From the NCBI GenBank assembly GCA_021613335.1, contig JAJTWR010000284.1, forward strand, positions 1,022,501-1,086,500: a DNA stretch of 64,000 bases. Direction: 5' to 3'. The position numbers and the translations under genes are program-made. This DNA is from Whitmania pigra (Eukaryota > Annelida > Clitellata > Hirudinida > Haemopidae). Positions 1-12,094 of this stretch are shown here, piece after piece. How positions within the stretch are numbered: the first letter of the stretch is position 1; every line of letters begins with the position of its first letter. Below the pieces are notes generated by a model. That model did not search any database and was not told the DNA's origin. It saw nothing but the letters and a program-made list of their open reading frames with translations.

Positions 1-230
1 ATTATATTATATTATATTATATTATATTATATTATATATTATATTATATTATATTATATATATTATATTATATTATATTATATTATATTATATTATATTA
101 TATTATATTATATTATATTATATTATATTATATTTATTATATTATATTATATTATATTATTATATTATATTATATTATATTATATTATATTATATTATAT
201 TATATTATATTATATTATTAATATTAAATT
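1..230. repeat. (TATTA)n pentanucleotide microsatellite
   Basis: The window opens inside a long, nearly pure array of the pentamer TATTA, with occasional shortened or ATAT-interrupted units. It ends near the first mixed sequence at about 230. The left end of the array lies outside the window, so its full length is unknown. Confidence 0.95.
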
Positions 231-1139
231 CAAATCGTACGTCTTTAAATTCTCCCGATTCCTTCTCCAAGTTCAGCAAATGTGTTTTCTCGAATTTCAA
301 ATCAATTTCGTTAAATTGAAAAAACTTTTTGTAAATAATAAATTACTGATGAAATATAAGTAATTTTGTTTTTACTTATCAAGATTATATGCCGAAATTC
401 ATCTTTAGAAAACTTTCAAATTTGTCTTTAAAATTGCTCATATTTGTAAAGCTTGGTAGCATCAAATTGGCAAAAAGTTTTGAAAATTATCTTTTTTAAT
501 TATTACAAATTTATCACCAATAATAACTGCTAATACTAATCCTAACGTCACCTACGGTGCAACACAATTTCCTGTAGCGGTAATTTAAAATGGCGGAGAT
601 TGTGAATTAATAAATGACGGCACCTTCGAGTCATGCGCAAGAGATCACGTGGTGGGTTGCACTCTTTGAACCAGACCCGCTAACTAAAACGATCAGTTTT
701 CAGAGCTAGGCATTTTTATTTTAAGAGTTTTATTTTATTAAAAATTCATAATTTTATTTATTTCGTAGAATTATTTTTCGGCTGTTGTTAAAGCGTAATA
801 TAGTTTATTAGTACTATTAATAATCATTAGCGACATTATTAGTTCATTAATAAAACAATGTCTCGATAAATAACAAAATTAACAATAATGAAAATAATAA
901 CAACAACGTCATCAACTTTCAATCTGTGGGCGAGCAATTTAGAAAAGCGATTTCATTTCAATCAAATTTCTAAAATGTTTCTTAAGAATTAAAATAAAAG
1001 TTGCTCAAAATCCTTGAAAAATGTTTCAAAATTATTTTAAAAAATAATCCCAGAGTTATGATGCATCACAACTTGACGAACAACGTTTATGATGGCGATG
1101 TAATTGGAATATTTCGTGCTTACGAATAAATTTTTAATA
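231..1139. other. AT-rich stretch without a recognised gene
   Basis: I see no coding exon with homology here. The only less AT-rich part is about 540-700. It contains AAAATGGCGGAG (resembling a YY1 site), TCATGCGCAAG (weakly like an NRF1 site) and one CACGTG E-box. These could belong to a promoter, but I found no transcript beside them. The rest is AT-rich sequence with short AAT runs. Confidence 0.5.
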
Positions 1140-1338
1140 ATAATAATAATAATAAATATAATATTGTAATTGTAATTGTAACTTCATTTATATAGCGCCA
1201 TATGCATAGCGTCAGAGGCGCTTCTTGTAACCATTTATATAGCGCTCTTTCCCAAGGGTTTCGAACACGACACATTACGACTGTTGCCGTTACCGCCGTA
1301 TGCAGGCACGTAACCCATTCGGCTATCCTGCACGCCAT
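1140..1338 (-). mobile_element. tRNA-derived SINE
   Basis: Read on the minus strand, the element starts near 1338 with a tRNA-like head. It has an A-box-like TAGCCGAATGGG and, roughly 50 bases on, a B-box-like TGTTCGAAACC. A body containing AGCGCTATATAAATGG follows, and the motif GCGCTATATAAATG recurs near the 3' end. The element ends in ATTACA-type units and a short (ATT)n run. RNA polymerase III boxes, a non-tRNA body and a simple-repeat tail make up the SINE layout. I infer mobilisation by a partner LINE that is not present here. A second element at 19850-19975 shares the GCGCTATATA motif and the orientation. Confidence 0.7.
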
Positions 1339-1339
1339 A

Positions 1340-2880
1340 AATATAAATAAATTTATAATAATAAACGATTAATAATACTTAAAACAAATATTAATACTTA
1401 AAACATATAATAATAACTTATTATAACAATTAATAATACTTTCAACAAATCGTAATAATTTAAAACAATTAATGAAACTAACATTAAACAAATAATGAAA
1501 TCTTAATTCCAGTGTTAACAAGAAATTATTCTTAGAATCATAAGAATTAATAGAATTATTAGGATTATTAGAATTTAGCCTCTAACGCAAAATGACTCAA
1601 TTTGTTTGAGAAATCGAAAAACGAAGCCTTTCGTTACAAAAGAAAATTAATTTAATTGATTAACTTGAGAAAAATTCATTTTCAAGTTTTTATATTTTAT
1701 TTATTTTTATATTTTAAATTTTTGTCATTTCATCACCTCATTTTGAAATTCATTAATTTTTGTAAGGTTTTAAATTTTTAAATTATTTCTTCTGAAATTT
1801 TATAAATAACTTTTTTTCTGAAAATATGTCTAAAAAGAAATTTAATCGTTAAATAATAAAGTTTTAATAGTTTTTAACGCTTATAGCTTTTTATAAATAA
1901 ACAAACTATTATTATTATTTTAACTTTATTTTATTACAGCCAGTATTACAGTTGGAAGGTAGAACCATAAATGAGTCCTTAACAGGCAATTAGCGGCATC
2001 ACTAGGGTTGGTGCGGGAATCATAAAGTGTCACCCTTTCACCCAACGTAAACCATAAGTTAAGAAGCTATTTGTCGGTGGTCTACAAATCTAAGAAATCT
2101 AAAAAAAGAGGTTTTCAACTTGTCTAAGCTTAAGTGTTTTGTTGCTAAAGAAGCTGAAAAATAAACAAAAACAAAAGACATCGTAACTTATAAAGATTAA
2201 GATTAATTATTAAATTAATTATTTTGGTGTCACCCTTGTGCGGTCTGCAACCCCCCCCCCCGCAGACCTCAGCGACGCCATTGCATGAATGATATATTAC
2301 ATGCATTAACATGTAATTAATATTAGAGCCATTAGCATGTAATAAATGTTGCAAGATCTTAAAACGTCATGAATATTAATGCTGCATTTCGAAACACGTC
2401 CAAAACACATCGTTAGCAAACGAGGATTTGTAAAGGTTTTAGATTGTCTTTATCATGAAAAAAAGCAGAGAAAAAATAATAATAATATCTATTAATTCGA
2501 TTTAAATTTAATACTAAATAATTTATTACAATTCTTTTTAACGATTTATAAACATAATTGGTTTTGGCTTATTGGGATTGATATTAATTTAAATAAATAA
2601 ATATTAAAACCAATAAATTTAAAATCTTTTGCGATAATAATTACATCTTAGAATATTAATAATAACAATATCTCAAACAATATCTTAAATGATGATTAAA
2701 CCCATAGTTGACAATAATTAATTTATTATTATTATTAAATTATTAATATTATCCGGTAAAATATTTTTTTTTAAATCTCACTTGTATTCCTCCGCAGAAG
2801 CATCCACTCCTATTGGAAGGAAAAAACTAAATGGCTTGAAAGGATGATGTCGGATCTATTTATCGGCTGAGGCAGACTGA
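1340..2880. other. gene-free AT-rich DNA
   Basis: This stretch is AT-rich with many short AAT runs and an 11-base poly-C tract near 2250. None of the short open frames resembles a known protein or has a convincing splice context. I see no RNA gene. Confidence 0.5.
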
Positions 2881-3110
2881 TGCGCGGGAAGGATAGATAG
2901 ATGCATGGATGGATCGATCGTGATGGATGGATGGACGGGTGGATGAATGTATTGGTCAATAGACGGGTGAATATATAGGTATATGGATGGTTGGATCAAT
3001 GGATGGGTGTATGCATGGGTTGATACATGGGTGGATGTAGGGGTAGATGGACTGGTGTATGCATGGGCTGATGGATGGGTGGATGTATGGGTAGATGGAC
3101 TGGTGGATAA
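2880..3110. repeat. degenerate GGAT-type tetranucleotide repeat
   Basis: The plus strand is built from variants of GGAT, GGTT and GGGT in 4- and 8-base steps, with no fixed longer unit. The His/Pro/Ser/Thr-rich open frames on the opposite strand come from this repeat and show no protein homology, so I do not call a gene. Confidence 0.8.
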
Positions 3111-3559
3111 AAGGAAAACTTTGCAGTACAAAGAGGTTGACGAGTAAAAGTCTTGATTGGTGCAGGTTGGCCGAATGAGTTGCGTGATTGCGTGAGGCGG
3201 CAATGACAACGGTCGTAATGTGCAGAGACGTCATTTCAGTTTTTATTTCCAGAGGGGCACAAACCCTCACACAACTTGGGATAACCTTTTTTTTCTACTC
3301 TAAACTCAGAGGGAGGACATTGCAACGCCGAGAAGCACCATCAAATGGGCGCTCTATGTAAATGTTAGATAGATTAAAAACTGCCTTCCTACCCGAATAA
3401 ATAAGGCACTCAGAATATCGGCCAATGAAAGATCAGGCGATGGGGTGGCTCCAGGCAATCTGGCTAGACCAGTCCACCTGAAGGAACAAAACCCATTTTG
3501 CTGGTTGATGTGATATTAGACGTTGGAGTAGTAAAGATGGCTTGTGTTGTTGTTGTTGT

Positions 3560-4053
3560 TGCGAAGCCTCGCCGCGTCTGATAGTTTTTACTTCTTTAGC
3601 TGAAAATATGTCGAAAATTCAGAGATTCGAATAAACAAATATTTACTCTGAATATTTACTAAAATCATTTTTTACTTTAATATTTAATTTTCGATTTCTT
3701 TGCCAAGTATTTTATCCTCTCGTTTAAAGAAAAGTAAAAAAATAATAATAATATAAAAACCATCAACTACTTATTAAGATCGGTGCCTTACAGCAGGTAA
3801 CAGAAGTTAACTATAAATCTATTAGTCATACGATGCACTGAATTAAGAAGATTCATAAACACAACCCGCTGGAACCGTGGTCCAACCGGATGTCTGTTTA
3901 TGACATCTGCTTCCTGATAAACTTATATTTTACATATTTGTCCGAAGCACAAGTCATAATTCTTGCATGGAAAACAGTTGCAGCAATTTAATTGGTTCTT
4001 GTAGGCGACTGGATCCGAAAAAAAGAGATGAGGAAAGTGAAGTCGTTCGTCAT
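3560..4053 (-). pseudogene. broken Ly6-type gene, fourth member of the cluster
   Basis: This copy is homologous to genes A (7170-8198) and B (10091-10745) along both exons and the intron. Exon 1 would start at the ATG at 4053 and keeps a sequence matching the signal peptide and the first Cys-rich part. It has an in-frame stop after about 22 codons, a deletion of about 19 bases, and an unrelated insertion of about 130 bases (3809-3940). The exon 2 remnant starts at 3599 after an intact acceptor. It keeps only about 35 bases before running into (CAA)n, and the first cysteine of that exon has become glycine (TGC to GGC). The gene cannot make the three-finger domain. It looks like a dead duplicate. 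Confidence 0.75.
3809..3940. mobile_element. dispersed repeat, copy 1 (inserted in the Ly6 relic)
   Basis: About 130 bases here match 4808-4931 with roughly 80 percent identity by eye and one indel of about 10-30 bases. The shared core includes CATACGATGCACTGAATTAA. The segment interrupts the homology between the Ly6 relic and its intact paralogues, so it arrived after that duplication. I see no open frame, terminal inverted repeat or clear target-site duplication. A non-autonomous element is my inference. Confidence 0.55.
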
Positions 4054-4074
4054 CTTTCAGATGTATTCTTGGGT

Positions 4075-4345
4075 GAAAGTTTTAAAATTAAATAAATTTT
4101 AAAATCTTTAGTTTAAGTTTTAAAATTAAATAAATTTTAAAATCTTTAGTTTAAGTTTTAAAATTAAATAAATTTTAAGATCTTTAGTATAAGTTTTAAA
4201 ATTAAATAAATTTTAAGATCTTTCATTTAAGCTTTAAAATTAAATAAATTTTAAGATCTTTAATTTAAGTTTTAAAATTAAATAAATTTTAAGATCTTTC
4301 ATGTAAGTTTTAAAATTAAATAAATTTTAAAATCTTTAATTGTAG
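4075..4345. repeat. 38-bp tandem repeat, about seven copies
   Basis: The unit starts GTTTTAAAATTAAATAAATT and ends in a GATCTTT/AATCTTT-type segment. It repeats about seven times with few differences (for example AGTTTAAG versus CATTTAAG). It lies just upstream of the broken Ly6 copy, at a place with no counterpart upstream of gene A, where the flanking sequences otherwise match. It is therefore an expansion specific to this copy. Confidence 0.9.
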
Positions 4346-4807
4346 GAAGAAGTTTCGGATATTAGTTTTTATTAATGTTACAAGAATGTTAGAAAACCCT
4401 TCAATTAGAGATTTTGTTTTTTAAATCAATCAAATATACTCATATCAACTTCTTCTGGAGCAACATTCTGGAATATAAATCTCCAAACTCTGTATTCCTG
4501 CCTGAATTTCTTGCAATTCCATTTCCCGCAAAACACAACTGTCAGTGATTTTACATACTAAATTATTAATCCAACTCAAAAAGGTTAGGCTTCACAGAGT
4601 TTACGTGATCCACCATTGCACTTAGCAATTCCCTCGTCCACCTGTTAACTCCGCTTGCATTTTCGGATCATTCGGAAATCCAACTTAACTGCTAAACAGA
4701 GAGTTGTAAGATTCCTGTCCACTGAGTCTTCCATGATTCCTTTCTTGTTTTCCATGGAATAGCTTTTTATTTTTTGCATTACTCTTGTCAAAATAAGGTA
4801 ATGTCGA

Positions 4808-4931
4808 AATAACTATAAATCTATTAGACATACGATGCACTGAATTAAGAATATTCATAAATAGAACATATTTCAACTGGATGTATGTTTACGGCATCTG
4901 CTTAATTCTTCATAAAGTTATATTTTACATA
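4808..4931. mobile_element. dispersed repeat, copy 2
   Basis: This is the second copy of the repeat found at 3809-3940, in the same orientation. The ends are approximate. No coding capacity is visible. Confidence 0.5.
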
Positions 4932-5114
4932 CAAATACATACAGTAATTGTAATTTTCATTATCTATACTTTATTATATTAATATTTTACCAAACTTTAA
5001 TGATATTAATTAAATAGCTTATAATTAAGCATGTTATTGTGTTGCAACACAACTATGGTATGACCGTAGATGTCGCCTGACGATCTTTGCTAGAGTTTAC
5101 TTTCGGGGAAACAC

Positions 5115-5115
<1 letters not shown>

Positions 5116-5173
<58 letters not shown>

Positions 5174-5174
5174 G
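5116..5174. repeat. (AAT)n microsatellite
   Basis: About 19 uninterrupted AAT units. Confidence 0.95.
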
Positions 5175-7169
5175 TGCAATTTATTACAAGACATAATAAT
5201 AATAATTCAGGGATGTCTTGTACAACTTGAACTTATCCGATTCTTTGAGTGCCTTTTGTATCCAGGTCGGATGTAGGGGCACTTGTTATTCGATCCATCA
5301 CTTATTATCATCATTACCATCATCGTCGTCATCATCACCATCATCGTCGTCATCATCATCATCACCATCATAGCCAGCTCATAACTTAATTTATGGATGA
5401 AGAGGGCTTGCTTTGGCCAAATGAATAACAATAGCCATGCTTCTCAACTGTGTTATTTGATTTGTATAATAATAATAATGGTAATGGTAAAATAATAATA
5501 ATGGTAGTAATAATAATATTAATAATAATAACAATAATATACTTATAAAAATCCTACAACATAACAACCTATTTATTTATTAAGAAAACTACCCATAGGA
5601 CCATCAGCAAATGACGTCACGAACATGGGGGGGGTATATATTTTCAAAAATTTTTCAGATGGCTTTCAGATGATTTTTGACTAAAAATGTAAAAAAGTAA
5701 TAAATGCGCCCAAGAAGACTCTGTATGTTCTTTGGTCAGCCTTGAAATTATTAATAACACAATTTTAAAACTTTATACTTTTAATTATCACGATATATAA
5801 ATTTTAACTTATTGAAGGCTTAATGAATAAATTGGCTATTAATTAATAACCGTTTTATCATCTAAATTAATTTATTATTTCATGGAATAGATACCTTTCA
5901 GAGACGTGCTCAAGTAATTGATAGTGCCTGATAAATTTAGATTTTATGATTCAACAGTGAATTCATAAATGAATCTTTAATCGTGCTACAAGGAGAAATT
6001 CCACGCGGGGAATGTATGTCACTGGTGCCACACACACAGCCGTCTACCTAGTGGTGCGTGACTTCTGCACGACCAAATTCAATAGGTTACGAAGCATGAC
6101 TATGATATCACGAAACGAAAGTTATTTTAGTAAATTTTTGTTAATTACAGTAGCTTGTTATTATTATTATTATTATTATTTTTTAGTTGGAATTCAAAAT
6201 TTAATTGGAAGTCAAAGTTGAACCAATCGTGTTCCAGTTTTTAATTTACAGATTTTTTTTGGAGATAATTTATGTTATAATTAATTAAATAACTGTTTTA
6301 ATTTTTCACGTAAGAAATTTTATTTGTAACTGTCTTTTCAAAATCTAACATGCATTTACTATTATAATAAATTCATTAACACAGCAACAGAATAATTTGT
6401 CAATCTTAAACTCTAACACCAGCTTTATTTTTGCTAGGAGAGCAAAGTATTTGTCGATTTTCTCAATATCCTCCGTTACTGGTCGCATTGTATGAACACT
6501 GCAAGTCGCCTACGCAACGAATTTCTTAAGAAGTTCAATGTTACTTATTTCATAAACTCCATTAAAACGTTATCACTTGAACCGCCACGATTTAAAAAAA
6601 CAGCTTTTTTCATATTTTTGGGTTAAAATGGCATCACATAATTTTGTAGTTAAGTTTATATTGACTGTTGTCTTTGGAATCTTTTGGGATGACGGTTATG
6701 TACATGCATAAGAGATAAGATTGTAGCATCCCTCAGATACCAGATATGATTTCAGACTTGATATTTCCCCACTTGATATTCCATACTATTCAATAATCTT
6801 ATTCAGCAAATAATCACATGGGTTATTATGTAATAGATGGTAAAAGGAATATTTTTAAATGTTGTACAATTATTTACTACAATACTTGGAATAAATAAAA
6901 GAAAATAGAATAGAGTAGACGATAGAATAAAGTCCAAAAAGAAATAATTTTTTTGAGTTGAAATAAAATTCACATCCTTCAGAAAATTTATTTTTAATCA
7001 CAGGATCAACTACTCCAACTTTCGATGAAAGTCTCATCATCATCATATCAATACCAGAATAATACCAATAACAAGTCGTTGAGGATATGAACGAATATGA
7101 AATCACACAGTAATGCTGAACATTTGCACGCAAAGAGAAGAATTTGTTGTTGGAAAAGATAATCTCAGT
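5175..7169. other. intergenic DNA downstream of Ly6 gene A
   Basis: The region is AT-rich. It holds a CAT/CGT-type imperfect triplet run near 5310-5370, scattered AAT tracts near 5465-5540, and a G-run near 5620. No open frame shows recognisable homology. The part next to 7170 probably contains the 3' untranslated region of gene A on the minus strand. Confidence 0.5.
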
Positions 7170-8198
7170 CTACACGAATGTCACAGTTACCGTGAAAAAT
7201 ACAACGGCAATCATAGCCAGCCATTGGCTTTGGAAGTTATTGCTTGCTTCTGAGTAATTCTGTTGAGGAGTAATGCCTGATTTTGTCACGTTTTCTCCGA
7301 CCAACGTTGAAAGAGTAAAGATTGTAACTGCTGGGTTTTGAGTGGTTTGGACAGAACCGAAAAGATTCCATAATGTCGTTTGCTGATTTGGCAAAGGGCT
7401 GAGTCCAGCACTAGAAATATTCTTATAGTTCGTAGGCGTAACTCCCAAAGGTGTAAAACTTGTCGGCCTAGCTCCCCCAGGTGTAAAACTTGTCGGCGTA
7501 GCTCCCCCAGGCGGGGGTAAGCTTGGTGTCTGGAACACTGTAAAAGGAAAGGTCAAACCAACTGGCAATGTGGTTGCACCCATGCCATACGAAGGGACTA
7601 CCACTTTGCTAGTCGTTGTTGTGGTGGCAGAAGTGCTGGTTTGGGATGTGGCTGTTGTGGTGATGCTGGTTTGACTGGTTTTTGAAGTTGTGATGGTCGT
7701 CAATAGTTTAGTGGTAGTTGTTGCTGTCGTGAAGGTCGAATAATCGACGTTGCATCCATCCGTGTTGCAGAGGCAGATCTGAACATTCGTGTAATCTTCG
7801 TAGGTGCCGTTGGAGTAACAATTTCCCGACACGGCTGAAGTCGAAGCCTCGCAGCGTCTAATAGTTTTTTCTTCTCCAGCTGAAAATATGCCGAAAATTC
7901 AGAAATTGGAATAAACAGATATTTCCCCTTTTAATATTTTTAACTGTCATTTTTAATTTCGATTTCTTTGTCAATTATTTTATCCTCTCGTTAAAAGAAA
8001 TGTAAAAACAAAGTTCAAAACCATCATCTGCTTACTAGGATCGATGCCTTTCGCAAGGGAGCAGAATTTTTTGTCGGTATTACAAGGCACAATTCTTGCA
8101 TTGGTTCCATTGCATGGAAAGCAGTAGTAGCAATTTAATCCGTGGTTGTAGTCGATGAGAGCCAAAATTGGGATGAGAAAAGTAATTAAGTACGCCAT
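7170..8198 (-). CDS. Ly6/uPAR-type secreted protein with long Thr/Ser/Pro stalk (cluster gene A)
   Basis: There are two exons on the minus strand: 8198-8036 (donor GTAAGC, phase 1) and 7879-7170, giving about 290 residues. Exon 1 encodes a signal peptide (hydrophobic residues 2-16) followed by GLNCYYCFPCNG, the start of a Ly6 domain. Exon 2 supplies the remaining cysteines and ends the domain with ICLCNTDGCN, the diagnostic C-x-C-x4-C-N pattern. A stalk of about 150 residues rich in Thr, Ser and Pro follows, including three tandem 10-residue units of the PTSFTPGGAR type. The C-terminus is hydrophobic, as in a GPI-attachment signal. Family knowledge: Ly6/uPAR proteins are usually extracellular, GPI-anchored, three-finger-fold proteins. 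The ligand is unknown. The stalk suggests mucin-type O-glycosylation. The splice join was placed by phase and by homology with genes B and C. Confidence 0.82.
7430..7520 (-). repeat. 30-bp tandem repeat coding for the gene A stalk
   Basis: About three copies of a 30-nt unit, the first two nearly identical, encode PTSFTPGGA-like decapeptides inside exon 2 of gene A. Because 30 is a multiple of three, gain or loss of a copy keeps the frame. Gene B has no such insert. Confidence 0.8.
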
Positions 8199-8700
8199 CT
8201 TCAGTTGATGTACTTGTAAGTTCGGGTGGATTTTTGAGATAAAGTTTTTTTATAACAATTTCTAGGTTTTCAATTGCAGGAAGAAGTTTTGTATATTATG
8301 ATTGGATGGAAAATAAGCGATAATATCCGGTAATCTATTGAGTGAAATTGAAAAATAACTTATTAAAAGTGAAATTTTAACTTTATAGAAAATGCAAAAA
8401 AAAATAAGCCTAGTATAAATAGTGCCATAATTCATTGTTAGAAATAGCTTTAAAACTCTTTTTAATGGTATTTCTGCAAATTAATGAATAGAAAATTAAT
8501 TATTATTCAATAAAACTTTAAACAACCTTAAATCCTGAAAAAATAAATTTAATTATTGTAAGAGTTAAGATCTGCCACCACTTTAAGCAAATTTGCATCT
8601 ATGACACACCAAGAATGAGTATTTAACTCGGCAAAGTATTCAGTCAAGCGTATCGCTTAGGCGTCGTTGACACAGCAGTGGTCGTGAAGGGACTATGGTT
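8199..8700 (-). promoter_or_regulatory. conserved upstream region of Ly6 gene A
   Basis: This segment upstream of gene A matches 10746-11240 upstream of gene B in patches over about 500 bases. Both contain CTTAAATCCTGAAA about 330-350 bases upstream of the ATG, and CAGTCAAGC further out. Part of it (a GGAAGAAGTTT-type block) also occurs upstream of the broken copy near 4345. The duplicated unit therefore included upstream DNA that probably holds the promoter. I did not identify a TATA box with confidence. Confidence 0.45.
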
Positions 8701-8741
8701 AGCTTTCTCGATGACGTTGATTAGATAATTGCACAACTTTG

Positions 8742-8776
8742 ATAATAAAAATAATAATAATAATAATAATAATAAT

Positions 8777-8827
<51 letters not shown>

Positions 8828-8868
8828 CATCATCATCATCATCACCATCGTCGTCGTCATCGTCATCA
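8742..8868. repeat. (AAT)n / (CAT)n compound microsatellite
   Basis: About 28 AAT units, with one ATATT break, pass directly into a CAT/CGT-type triplet run. The poly-Ile open frames seen on both strands are by-products of the array. Confidence 0.95.
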
Positions 8869-9284
8869 CAGTCTTAATAATCACTGCTTGTTATGGCCTT
8901 ATTAATACAATACTCTCGTTTTTCAGCTGTGGTTTCGATTTGGACAGTCTTCTTATGCTACATTTATTAACTTAAAGAAACAATAATAATAATAATAGTA
9001 ATAATATATAATGTTTGATAATCAATCATTAATATTACAACATTACGTGCGTAGAATTATTATATTATTATAAATATAATTGTTTTATTGGTATTAATTA
9101 TTGTCACTAATTTTAAGTTTAGTAATTGCTGTAATTATACTTATAATATAATTGGATATTCTACCGACGAATTCCTGTCTTAAGTTGTTCTTCAAGGTAA
9201 GTACTAAGAAATATTTTACTCAGCATTTCTTATTTTATGACTCTTTTCATGAACTATGTTAGATTAGTGAGAATTCACTCAATT

Positions 9285-9650
<366 letters not shown>

Positions 9651-9655
9651 TAATA

Positions 9656-10090
9656 ACCTGCGGTGTTAACACAATTTTAATTGATTTGGTTTTGATTTAA
9701 GCGAAATCCTTTTGACAAGGGTTTGACCACAAATATATTTTCATTAAATGCTTCATTTCTCTAAGATCTCCAAGCTCCAATTCGGACTTATTTTAAAAGT
9801 TAATTTACTAGAAAATTGCGATACAAAATTATCTGTTCATCTAATTATCTAAATTCACTTTAATATAAATCATTGATTCTATATTGCATGGGATCTGAAA
9901 TTACTACGACTTCCAATTAAAGTACGAAATTTGATGTACAGTTTTTTTTTGCCAGTTTGATGTTAAGTTTTTAACTAAACCACGGAAACTCTAGAATAAT
10001 TATCTTTATTCGTCGGACCTGACCGTCTAGTTTCGACATCGGCCATAGTCATTCAAAAAATGAAATTTAAAACACTAAAATTTCTTTTCA
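9656..10090. other. intergenic DNA downstream of Ly6 gene B
   Basis: This is AT-rich, unique-looking sequence. The part next to 10091 probably contains the 3' untranslated region of gene B, which is on the minus strand. I see no other feature. Confidence 0.4.
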
Positions 10091-10745
10091 TCAGAGTATT
10101 GTTAGTTTTTCTACTACTGAGAACAAGATTAGAAATACCACTTTGTTACTGTTCATGGCGTATGAGGCAGAAGAACGCGTGTTTGAGGAAAGCGTCGTTA
10201 TAGTTGTAATGGTTGTTGTGAAGGTTGCTGTATGAACTGTTGTTGTGACTGTCGCTGTAGAAGTAGCGTTTGTTTTAACAAATGAATAATCGATGTTGCA
10301 TCCATCCGTGTTGCAGAGGCAGATTTGAACATTCGTGTAATCTTCGTAGGTGCCGTTGGAGTAACAATTTCCCGACACGGCTGAAGTCGAAGCCTCGCAG
10401 CGTCTAATAGTGTTTTCTTCTCCAGCTGAAAATATATCGAAAATTCTGAGATTCGAATAAACAAATATTTACCCTGGACTAAAATTATTTTTAACTTTCA
10501 TTTTTAATTTCGATTTCTTTACCAAATATTTTATCCTCTCGCCAAATGAAATGTAAAAATAGATCAAAAACGATCTGCTTACTAGGATCGGTGCCTTTCG
10601 CAAGGGAGCAGAATTTTTTGTCGGTATTACAAAGCACAATTCTTGCATTGGTTCCATTGCATGGAAAGCAGTAGTAGCAACTTAATCCGTGGTTGTAGTC
10701 GATGAGAGCCAAAAATAAGATGAGAAATGTTAAGAAGTGCATCAT
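10091..10745 (-). CDS. Ly6/uPAR-type secreted protein with short Thr-rich stalk (cluster gene B)
   Basis: There are two minus-strand exons, 10745-10583 (163 nt, phase 1, donor GTAAGC) and 10425-10091, for about 165 residues. The order is signal peptide, then GLSCYYCFPCNG, then the rest of the Ly6 domain with RRCEAS, GNCYSNGTYEDY and ICLCNTDGCN. A Thr-rich stalk of about 40 residues and a hydrophobic tail suited to GPI attachment follow. Exon 1 has exactly the same length as in genes A and C, and is nearly identical to A in protein sequence. The Ly6 part of exon 2 is also nearly identical to A, and divergence begins right after the domain. Two ATGs in a row open exon 1; I took the first. Ligand and function are unknown. 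Confidence 0.82.
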
Positions 10746-11240
10746 CTTCGGATGGAGAAGGTGAAAATTCAGGTGGATTCCTGAGATAAAGTTTTTTTTT
10801 ACAAAATTTTAATTTATGTTCAATACGAAGTTTCAAGTTCGTTAAAACGATATTAAGTTTCAAGAAAAAATAAGCGATCATCTGTTAAATGAGAAATTAA
10901 AAAAATTGAATTTGAGTTTGTTAAAAGTGAGATCTTCAGTTAACATAAAGATATTTTAACAATATAAAAAAAGTTACTGTAAAAGATGATATAATCTCTC
11001 ATCAGAATTAAAATAAAATCAAATTAATCGCATTTGTGCAAAGTAATGAGTTAAAAAAATAATTACTCGTCAGTAAATCTTCAAGCAACCTTAAATCCTG
11101 AAATATAACTTGATCCAACTTTAAACGAATCTGCTTCTAAAACACACTGCGAAAAAGTGTTGCTGCTGTTTAGCTCGTCAATGAACTCAGTCAAGCATGT
11201 CGAAAGGCGTTCCATTGGCAGTAGTTCACATGACCAGAAC
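10746..11240 (-). promoter_or_regulatory. conserved upstream region of Ly6 gene B
   Basis: This is the paralogous counterpart of 8199-8700. Shared blocks include GGTGGATT followed by GAGATAAAGTTTTTTT close to the ATG, CTTAAATCCTGAAA, and CAGTCAAGC. Retention of these blocks in both copies may mark promoter elements or may only reflect recent duplication. Confidence 0.45.
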
Positions 11241-11574
11241 ATTGTATGTAAGATATATTAACATGTATTTATAATAATTATTATACAAGATAATAATAAA
11301 AATGTTAATAATAATAATTATTATTTTTAATTGTAATATTATTAATAATTGTTATAATTATAGTCGCAATTTAATTGAATCATCTAGCAACAAATTCTTG
11401 TCGAAACATTTTCTTCGAGATTATTACTAATAAATATTTTCTTCAATTGTTTTTTAAAAGAATCTTTTCGTGGCATTGCTAGGCGAAGTTCAAGTTACTG
11501 ATAAATTAACATTATAACAAACTTCTATAATATATAAAATGTAATGCCTACATATATTATGTAATCTTATGATT

Positions 11575-11850
<276 letters not shown>

Positions 11851-12094
11851 ATTATTAATACTAATTCGTTTAACTATAAATCCTTTTGAGATGTCATCAT
11901 GTTCTTATGAACTATTATTATAGTGATATTATTATAGTCACTTGCCATAATAATAAATTAAAATACAGCTTGTTACTTTTATAAATTGCGGGTAATAAAT
12001 TTGAAAGCATCTAATACCTTCAGAACAAAACGAGTTGAAAGAATGATCAAATTACAATCGATATAAAAAAAATTGTTAAGACCACGCAGACAAA

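Noticed and set aside
2856..3270. His/Pro/Thr-rich minus-strand open frames
   Set aside because: Two frames of the same degenerate GGAT repeat both stay open, which is expected of the repeat and not of a gene.
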